Notes under the pieces: generated by a model
Databases searched by the model: none
The model's input: the letters and a program-made list of their open reading frames with translations, nothing else
Told to the model about the DNA's origin: nothing
Shown: positions 30,663 to 37,005 of the stretch, in pieces
Position numbering within the stretch: position 1 is the first letter of the stretch
How the letters are laid out: each line of letters opens with the position of its first letter
Made by a program: the position numbers and the translations under genes
Source: Bacteroidales bacterium
Lineage (GTDB): Bacteria; Bacteroidota; Bacteroidia; Bacteroidales; UBA932
Reading direction: 5' to 3'
NCBI GenBank assembly: GCA_021443605.1
Contig: JABUTQ010000042.1
Span: 1-37,005 of the forward strand
DNA: 37,005 bases

Positions 30663-31976
30663 ATGAATTTAGTAGCAATAGTTGGCCGTCCGAACGTGGG
30701 CAAATCCACCCTTTTCAACCGCCTTGTGGGTATGCGTCAGGCGATTGTGGATGAGACGGCAGGTGTGACAAGAGATCGCCATTACGGCACATGCGAATGG
30801 TGCGGCAATGAATTTTCCGTTGTGGACACGGGCGGTTTCACTGTCAATTCAGATGACGTTTTTGAAGAGGCAATCCGCCGTCAGGTGATGATAGCCATAG
30901 AGGAGAGCGACCTTATCCTGTTTTTGGTGGAGGTTGGCACGGGCATTACCGATTTTGACCAGGAGATAGCATCTATTCTGCGCCGTACCGACAAGCCGGT
31001 GGTTCTTGCTGTAAATAAGGTGGATACGGGAGAAAAGATGTATGGCACATACGATTTTTACCGTCTCGGTCTCGGAGATCCGTGGAGCATCGCAGCCGCC
31101 ACGGGGAGCGGCACCGGAGACCTTCTCGACGAGATAGTCCGCCTTCTTCCCAAAGACACTGCAATCGTCGATGAAGAGGAGAAGAAGATTCCCAATATCG
31201 CAATAGTGGGTAAGCCGAACGTGGGCAAATCTTCCCTTACCAATGCCCTTTTGGGAGAGGAGAGAAATATCGTCACTCCGGTTGCCGGTACTACAAGAGA
31301 TTCCATATCAACCTATTACAATAAATACGGCCACGAGTTTAACTTGATTGACACCGCTGGTTTGCGTCGCAAGAACAGAGTTAAAGAAGATCTTGAATTT
31401 TACTCCGTGATGCGCAGTATCCGTGCCATCGAAAACTCCGACGTCTGCATCCTGATGGTGGATGCGCAATCGGGTCTGGAGGCGCAGGATATGGCAATCT
31501 TCAATATCATAAACCGCAACAAGAAAGGGTGCGTGGTGGTTGTGAACAAGTGGGATACCGTTGAAGGGAAGACCGCCAACACTATGAAAGAATTTACGGA
31601 AGGAATCAAGCACCGCCTTGCACCAAACGACGACGTTCCCGTCATCTTCACCTCTGTAATCAACAAACAGCGCATCATGGACGTGCTGAATGCCACCGCA
31701 ATGGTTTATGAAAATTATTCCAAAAAGATTCTCACTTCCCGCCTGAATGAGGCGATGCTGCCGGAAATAGAGAATTATCCGCCGCCTGCTTGGAAAGGCA
31801 AATTTGTGAAAATCAAGTATATAATACAGCTTCCCACTCCTTGCCCATCGTTTGCGTTTTTCTGCAATCTGCCGCAGTATGTGCGTGAGCCGTACAAGCG
31901 TTTTCTCGAAAACAAGCTCAGAGAACATTTCGATTTTACAGGGTGTCCCATCCAGGTGTTCATAAGACAGAAATGA
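30663..31976 (+). CDS. der: Ribosome biogenesis GTPase Der (EngA)
   Basis: Der is a tandem-GTPase factor needed for 50S subunit assembly. The 437 residues have two G domains and a C-terminal KH-like domain. The first G1 is GRPNVGKS with DTGGF as G3 and NKVD as G4. The second G1 is GKPNVGKSS with DTAGL as G3 and NKWD as G4. The C-terminal KH-like region ends with GCPIQVFIRQK. The start lies after the terminator of the preceding gene, with its own promoter. The YitT-family gene follows after four bases. Confidence 0.97.
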   Translation: MNLVAIVGRPNVGKSTLFNRLVGMRQAIVDETAGVTRDRHYGTCEWCGNEFSVVDTGGFTVNSDDVFEEAIRRQVMIAIEESDLILFLVEVGTGITDFDQEIASILRRTDKPVVLAVNKVDTGEKMYGTYDFYRLGLGDPWSIAAATGSGTGDLLDEIVRLLPKDTAIVDEEEKKIPNIAIVGKPNVGKSSLTNALLGEERNIVTPVAGTTRDSISTYYNKYGHEFNLIDTAGLRRKNRVKEDLEFYSVMRSIRAIENSDVCILMVDAQSGLEAQDMAIFNIINRNKKGCVVVVNKWDTVEGKTANTMKEFTEGIKHRLAPNDDVPVIFTSVINKQRIMDVLNATAMVYENYSKKILTSRLNEAMLPEIENYPPPAWKGKFVKIKYIIQLPTPCPSFAFFCNLPQYVREPYKRFLENKLREHFDFTGCPIQVFIRQK

Positions 31977-31980
31977 CAAT

Positions 31981-32865
31981 ATGGTTGCGATAAAGAAATA
32001 TCTGAAAGAGTATTCGCTCCTTGTGCTCGGCTGCTTCATCTTCTCGGCTGGCGCGGTGATGTTCGTGGAGCCCTACGGATTTGCGCCGGGGGGGACATAC
32101 GGCCTTTCAATGGTTTTCCACCACCTTTGGGGGTGGCGCACGGAAGTCACGGCTCTTTGTATGGATATTCCGCTGCTCATTATAGGCATTTTGGTCATCG
32201 GCCGCAAGTTTGGGGTGAAGACTCTCATTTGCACGCTGCTTCTGCCGGCGTTTATGTGGCTTATGCACACGATATATGGCTACAATTCATTGATAGAGCC
32301 GGATGTTACCGATATCTCTCTCTTTGACAATCAGATACTTGCAGCGATATTCGGCGCCATTGTATATGGTGTGGGGCTTGGGTTGATTTTCAAGTCGAGA
32401 GCCACTTCGGGCGGTTCGGACATCTTGGCAATGATTGTAAACAAGTATTTTCATTTACCCCTCGGAACTTGCATCATCATCGTTGATGGCATAATCACCC
32501 TATCCACCGTGATTGCTTTCAAGGATTGGACGCTGCCTATGTACTCTTGGATTATTATATATGTCGAGAGCAAGGTGATAGATTTCATTGTTGACGGAGC
32601 TCCGTCGAAGACAATGATGATAATCACAAACAATGTAGATGAAGTGAAAGATATCATAATCAACGAGTTGGGGCGAGGCGCAACCCTTATCCCCGCAAGA
32701 GGGATGTTTCAGGGGGTTGACCGCGATATCTTGTATGTAGTGCTTACCCGCAAGGAGATGATATCGCTCCGCTACAAGATTGCGGATATAGATCCGAGGG
32801 CATTCATCAATGTCATCGATTCAAGTGAAATTCTCGGAGAAGGTTTTAAAAATATAAAAGAGTAA
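31981..32865 (+). CDS. YitT family membrane protein with DUF2179 domain
   Basis: This 294-residue inner-membrane protein has about five hydrophobic helices in the first 185 residues: YSLLVLGCFIFSAGAVMFVEP, DIPLLIIGILVIG, TLICTLLLPAFMWLM, ILAAIFGAIVYGVGLGLIF and LSTVIAFKDWTLPMYSW. The YitT signature region is SRATSGGSDILAMIVNKYF. The C-terminal soluble domain (about 200-290, KTMMIITNNVDEVKDIIINELGRGATLIPARGMFQGVDRDILYVVL) is DUF2179, a small GlnB-like fold. The transported substrate is not known. The gene lies between der (gap four) and pfkA (gap five). Confidence 0.9.
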   Translation: MVAIKKYLKEYSLLVLGCFIFSAGAVMFVEPYGFAPGGTYGLSMVFHHLWGWRTEVTALCMDIPLLIIGILVIGRKFGVKTLICTLLLPAFMWLMHTIYGYNSLIEPDVTDISLFDNQILAAIFGAIVYGVGLGLIFKSRATSGGSDILAMIVNKYFHLPLGTCIIIVDGIITLSTVIAFKDWTLPMYSWIIIYVESKVIDFIVDGAPSKTMMIITNNVDEVKDIIINELGRGATLIPARGMFQGVDRDILYVVLTRKEMISLRYKIADIDPRAFINVIDSSEILGEGFKNIKE

Positions 32866-32870
32866 TTATT

Positions 32871-33845
32871 ATGCAAAGTATCAGTACTATCGGAGTGCTT
32901 ACCTCAGGCGGGGATGCTCCCGGAATGAATGCGTGTGTTCGTGCCGTCACCAGAGCGGCAATTTATCAAGGCTGGAAAGTCTATGGAATCTACAGGGGCT
33001 GGGAAGGGCTCATCGGCGGAGATCTCAAGGAATTTACGACAGAGAGTGTCAGCAGCACCATTCAGCGCGGTGGCACAATCCTCAAAACTGCACGCAGCGA
33101 GGCTTTCCGTACTCCCGAGGGGCGTGCAAAAGCGTTTGAGACCATCAAGAGATATAATATTGACGCTTTGATTGTGATTGGCGGAAACGGTTCTCTTGCG
33201 GGGGCAGACCAGCTCGCCCGTGAATTTGACCTTCCCGTTATCGGTATCCCCGGCACGATAGACAACGACCTTTACGGTACTGACCTCACTCTCGGTTATG
33301 ACACGGCGTTGAATACGATTATGAAGTGTGTGGACAACATCCGCGACACCGCCACAAGCCACGACCGTATCTTCTTCGTGGAGGTTATGGGTCGAGATGC
33401 GGGCTTCCTTGCCCAGAACAGTGCTATCGCAGCAGGTGCGGAAGCTGCCATTATACCTGAGGAAAATACTGATATTGACCAACTTGAACAGTTTATCGAG
33501 CGCGGTATCCGCAAGAGCAAGAACAGCAGTATCGTCCTCGTTTCCGAGAAAGATGGTGGTGCGATGCACTACGCCGAGCGTGTCCGCACAGAGTATCCTC
33601 AGTTTGACGTGCGTGTCTCCATCCTCGGGCACCTCCAGCGCGGCGGCTCGCCCACAGCACAGGACCGTATCCTCGCGTCCCGTATGGGAGTTGCCTCAAT
33701 CGAGGCCCTCGTGGAGGGACAGCGCAACGTGATGATTGGCGTCAAGAACGACGAAATCGTATATGTTCCCATCGCAAAGGCTATCAAGATAGACAAGCCA
33801 ATCGCAAAGGAACTCATAAATGTCCTTTCAATTCTTTCAATATAA
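32871..33845 (+). CDS. pfkA: ATP-dependent 6-phosphofructokinase
   Basis: PfkA phosphorylates fructose 6-phosphate to fructose 1,6-bisphosphate, the committed step of glycolysis. The 324 residues match the bacterial allosteric enzyme. The ATP site begins with TSGGDAPGMN and IGGNGSLAGA; the catalytic segment GIPGTIDNDLYGTD holds the T-x-D-N-D motif. GYDTALNT, EVMGRDAGFLA and LGHLQRGGSP follow. The Gly in GGNGS and the residues after it suggest an ATP rather than a pyrophosphate enzyme. It is placed in a der, YitT, pfkA run and is followed after five bases by the alpha-2-macroglobulin gene. Confidence 0.95.
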   Translation: MQSISTIGVLTSGGDAPGMNACVRAVTRAAIYQGWKVYGIYRGWEGLIGGDLKEFTTESVSSTIQRGGTILKTARSEAFRTPEGRAKAFETIKRYNIDALIVIGGNGSLAGADQLAREFDLPVIGIPGTIDNDLYGTDLTLGYDTALNTIMKCVDNIRDTATSHDRIFFVEVMGRDAGFLAQNSAIAAGAEAAIIPEENTDIDQLEQFIERGIRKSKNSSIVLVSEKDGGAMHYAERVRTEYPQFDVRVSILGHLQRGGSPTAQDRILASRMGVASIEALVEGQRNVMIGVKNDEIVYVPIAKAIKIDKPIAKELINVLSILSI

Positions 33846-33850
33846 CGATT

Positions 33851-36800
33851 ATGAAAAACAAATTGTCCGTTTTCTGTGCGCTGGTCATTGCAGCCACACT
33901 CCTTGCCGGATGTAAAGGGGGAGACAAGGTAAAAATCGCCGACAACCCCACGGCGGCACAAGTCGAAGAGTATATCCGAGCCGTAAACGATAAAGGATAT
34001 ATTTCCATTTCGGTTGACGAAATGATTGTGGATCAGTCAAATCCGGGATGTATGGATGTAAAGGGACAGATTAAGACCAGCCGGAGGGTTGAGCAGGAAG
34101 ATCTCTTCAAAGTGGCAAACTGCACCCATCCTGCCGGATTGGGCGGATTTTATCTGGATCGTGCTTCGGATGACGACTGCATCTGGAACTATACTCTCAA
34201 AGGGTTGATAAAAGGAAATGAAAGCGGAAATGCCGTCATCAAGGTGAGGGCAAGTGAGATAGGCTTCAGCGAAGACGCCGCCGCCACTTTCGAGGTTCCG
34301 GGTAAAAGCGAGTTTAAAGTGTTGAGAGTAAGGGATGTAATGGGCAATGAGCGCTATGTGGAAATCCTTTTCTCACAGCCTCTCGACAGAAATGCCGACT
34401 ATTCCGGCCTCGCTTCAATCAAGGGTGTTACGAGCGAAAGAATCGTAACCGACAAAAACAGCCTCAGAATCTATTACGACAATATCGAAGCCGACGAATA
34501 CCAGGTTGAGATTTCGGACAAGATTGCCGCATACAATTCTGCCCGTCTCGGTGTGACAACTACCGAAATAGTTGCCAGAATGCAGGATTTTCCGTTCGTA
34601 TCGCTTGACTTCAAGGGGAGCATTCTTCCGGACCAGAAGCGTCTCGAACTTCCTTTCACTGCCGCAAACCTTGCCGCAGTAGATTTGAAGGTGATTGAGA
34701 TTTATCCGGAAAATATCCTTATGTTCTTGCAGGAGAACAACTTGAATGGTTCATTCGACCTCAGGGGCAACGGTCGTCTTGTCTATAAGCAGACTATTCC
34801 CCTCGATGGGGAAAATCTCCACAGGGCCAATAAATACTCAATAGACCTTTCGGAGATGTTCAAGAGAAATTCCGGAGCTATATACAGGGTAGTCCTTTCT
34901 TACAGATACGAGTATTCGCTTTACAATAAGGATGTTGCGACAGCTATGGATGGTATCCGCAACTATATTGCGGGATTTGGCTACAAGGGTGTGACCAAAG
35001 AGGATAATGAAGAGTGGGACGAGACTTCCCGCTACTATTATCAGAATTATATCGATTGGGAGAATTACAAATGGAGCAAGATAGAAGATCCCGAGCATCC
35101 TTCATATTATATGGAGAGCGACAGGATGCCGAGCGTCAATCTACTTGCCACAAATATAGGTATCATTGCCAAGTCTTTGGACAACAATAAGATATGGGTT
35201 GCTGTCAACGACATCCTCTCTTCCGGCTCAATATCGGGGGCTGAGGTTACGGCATACAATTATCAGATGCAGCCGATTGCAAAAGGTAAGACAGACGGCG
35301 ATGGATTCGCATTGCTCGAGACTTCAAACAAACCATTTGTGGTCACTGCCAAGAAAGGGAAGTCAATCAGTTATCTGAGAGTTGCATCGGGTACAGAAAA
35401 TTCCCTCTCACGCTTTGACGTGGGCGGAATCGTATATAAGAGCGGCATCAAGGGATTCGCATACGGCGAGCGTGGCGTGTGGAGCCCTGGCGACACCCTT
35501 CATCTCGGTTTCTTCGTGATGGACAATGCCAATTCAATCCCTGACGGCCATCCAGTGGTGATTGAGCTCTTCAATCCTCAGGGACAGCTCCAGATGAGAA
35601 AGGCATCCGAAAAGATGGAGCATGGTCTTGCCGTGTTTAATATCCCTACAAGGAAAGACGATCCCACAGGGGTTTGGAATGCATACTTCAAGATTGGCTC
35701 GACTTCGTTCCACAAAGCTCTCAGAATAGAGGATGTAAAGGCTAACCGCTTGAGTATCAAGCTTGATGTTCCGAAAGTGCTCCAGGCATCGGAGACAGTC
35801 CGCACTTCAGTGGCTTCAAACTGGCTCACAGGTCCGGCCGCAAAGGGGCTGAAGGTGAAAGTGGATATGACGCTTCGCAACACGGGGAGCGGATTCGACA
35901 AATACAAAGGATATGTCTTCAACAATCCCGCAACCGATTTCGTATCATCTGAATCGGAATTGTACTCAGGTGTGCTGAACGAGGCCGGAGAGGCAACTAT
36001 GTTCTGGAACCTCCCTCAGACCAATACAGCTCCGGGTATGTTGAGCGCGACTGTCGTAACACGCGTTATGGAACAGGGTGGAGACGAGAGTGTTGTGACC
36101 GACAAGGTGCTCTACTCGCCATACAGCGCATACGTGGGCATCAAGGTGCCGGAGGGTAAGAACGGCTATATCGATACCGATAAGGAACACGCTATAGATT
36201 TCGTTGTGATTGACAAGGACCAGAATCCCGTAGCAGGTCACAAGATAGAGTATTTTGTTTACAAACTCGATTGGAGATGGTGGTGGGAGAGTGCGTCAGA
36301 GAGTCTTGATTCTTATGTAAACGGTTCATACTCAAAGCCTTTTACAAAGGGTGCATCTACTTCAAGCAACGGAAAACAGAGTATCACAGTGAAAGTTCCG
36401 GCCAAAGAATGGGGACGCTATCTCATCTTTGTGAAAGACAAGACCAGCGGACACGCCGCCGGTGCAATTGCCTATTTTGATTGGCCTTCTGAGAGTGGCC
36501 GCAACAGCCGCAAGGACCCTACCGCCGCCACAATGATTACTTTCAACAGCGACAAGAGTGCATACAAGGCAGGGGAGAAGGCTACAATCTCCATCCCCGC
36601 TTCAGATGGAGCGATGGCTCTCGTTTCTCTCGAGAACAGCCGTGGAATCCTCGGCAGCAAGTGGGTTAAGGGTTCCTCAAACGGTGAAATTAAATATCAG
36701 TTCACCATTACTGAGGATATGGCTCCCAACTTCTATGTTCACGTGTCAATGCTCAATCCTTATGAAAAGACCAAAGACGGCTCACCTGTAAGACTTTACG

Positions 36801-37005
36801 GAGTTCAGCCCATTGAGGTTTCAAACGAGTCGTCACATATCACTCCGGTAATCACCATGGCAGATGCCGTGGCTCCGGGCGAGGAATTTACAGTCAAGGT
36901 GAAGGAAACTTCGGGCAAGCCGATGGCTTATACCCTTGCAGTGGTGGATGAAGGATTGTTGAGCCTTACATCATTCAAGACTCCGAATCCCTGGAACGAG
37001 ATGTA
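33851..37005 (+). CDS. Alpha-2-macroglobulin family lipoprotein, 3' end cut by window
   Basis: Only the first 1051 codons are in view; the frame remains open at the window end. The signal peptide MKNKLSVFCALVIAATLLAGC has lipobox LAGC with C21. Macroglobulin-type beta domains follow. The hallmark MG2/MG3-type segment AYGERGVWSPGDTLHLGFFVMD is present at about residue 537, and the later LAVVDEGLLSLTSFKTPNPW matches the A2M N2 region. Bacterial A2M proteins act as periplasmic protease traps, often with a thioester, which would lie beyond the window. Bacteroidota members are usually near 1,800-1,900 residues, so slightly over half is seen. A penicillin-binding protein 1C gene is a common neighbour and could follow. 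Confidence 0.88.
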   Translation, partial: MKNKLSVFCALVIAATLLAGCKGGDKVKIADNPTAAQVEEYIRAVNDKGYISISVDEMIVDQSNPGCMDVKGQIKTSRRVEQEDLFKVANCTHPAGLGGFYLDRASDDDCIWNYTLKGLIKGNESGNAVIKVRASEIGFSEDAAATFEVPGKSEFKVLRVRDVMGNERYVEILFSQPLDRNADYSGLASIKGVTSERIVTDKNSLRIYYDNIEADEYQVEISDKIAAYNSARLGVTTTEIVARMQDFPFVSLDFKGSILPDQKRLELPFTAANLAAVDLKVIEIYPENILMFLQENNLNGSFDLRGNGRLVYKQTIPLDGENLHRANKYSIDLSEMFKRNSGAIYRVVLSYRYEYSLYNKDVATAMDGIRNYIAGFGYKGVTKEDNEEWDETSRYYYQNYIDWENYKWSKIEDPEHPSYYMESDRMPSVNLLATNIGIIAKSLDNNKIWVAVNDILSSGSISGAEVTAYNYQMQPIAKGKTDGDGFALLETSNKPFVVTAKKGKSISYLRVASGTENSLSRFDVGGIVYKSGIKGFAYGERGVWSPGDTLHLGFFVMDNANSIPDGHPVVIELFNPQGQLQMRKASEKMEHGLAVFNIPTRKDDPTGVWNAYFKIGSTSFHKALRIEDVKANRLSIKLDVPKVLQASETVRTSVASNWLTGPAAKGLKVKVDMTLRNTGSGFDKYKGYVFNNPATDFVSSESELYSGVLNEAGEATMFWNLPQTNTAPGMLSATVVTRVMEQGGDESVVTDKVLYSPYSAYVGIKVPEGKNGYIDTDKEHAIDFVVIDKDQNPVAGHKIEYFVYKLDWRWWWESASESLDSYVNGSYSKPFTKGASTSSNGKQSITVKVPAKEWGRYLIFVKDKTSGHAAGAIAYFDWPSESGRNSRKDPTAATMITFNSDKSAYKAGEKATISIPASDGAMALVSLENSRGILGSKWVKGSSNGEIKYQFTITEDMAPNFYVHVSMLNPYEKTKDGSPVRLYGVQPIEVSNESSHITPVITMADAVAPGEEFTVKVKETSGKPMAYTLAVVDEGLLSLTSFKTPNPWNEM

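Overview
The window looks like a chromosomal segment of a Bacteroidota member, most likely order Bacteroidales. The gene content fits: a FISUMP lipoprotein, a five-helix b-type SdhC, a DUF3109 protein, a patatin fused to an outer-membrane barrel, a two-domain YitT protein, and many lipoproteins. Several intergenic gaps carry the Bacteroidota -7 promoter element TAnnTTTG, and classical Shine-Dalgarno sites are scarce. Family or genus cannot be fixed from the sequence. No tRNA, rRNA or CRISPR array was seen.

Layout. 1-3250 is an accessory edge: the 3' part of a DDE transposase, then a visibly AT-rich trio (lipoprotein, small membrane protein, thioredoxin-like protein) preceded by a G10 tract. 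3253-11810 is mostly core: hemW behind a coiled-coil membrane protein, a small membrane protein with a DUF2007 protein, a DUF3109 protein, an sdhC with a cysteine-rich tail, pyrH-frr, lgt, an rRNA-type methyltransferase and rlmN. 12015-13890 is a second AT-rich island: an SMC/ABC-like AAA ATPase overlapping a small protein with a possible PD-(D/E)XK nuclease core. 13944-19332 is a run of patatin/Omp85-type protein, recX, prfB (with its programmed +1 frameshift) and class I fumarase.

19333-19635 is the one gene-poor gap. It holds a dispersed-type palindromic repeat, a strong terminator, a good promoter and a short winged-helix-like ORF. 19636-22346 (minus) is a Tat-type N-acyl-D-amino-acid deacylase behind apbE. 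22422-28301 is a long plus-strand array: FISUMP lipoprotein, two TPM-domain proteins, CapA-like protein, PhoH, SPOR lipoprotein and gcvT, closed by a terminator. 28386-30532 holds a degenerate M28 peptidase fused to a TonB C-terminal domain, and a small outer-membrane barrel protein. 30663-37005 holds der, a YitT-family gene, pfkA and the N-terminal 1051 codons of an alpha-2-macroglobulin lipoprotein that runs off the window.

The best candidates for something new are the ATPase plus possible-nuclease pair flanked by a 10-bp direct repeat, the orphan SdhC with its metallothionein-like tail, the metal-site-less M28/TonB_C protein, and the G10-preceded lipoprotein/membrane/thioredoxin trio.
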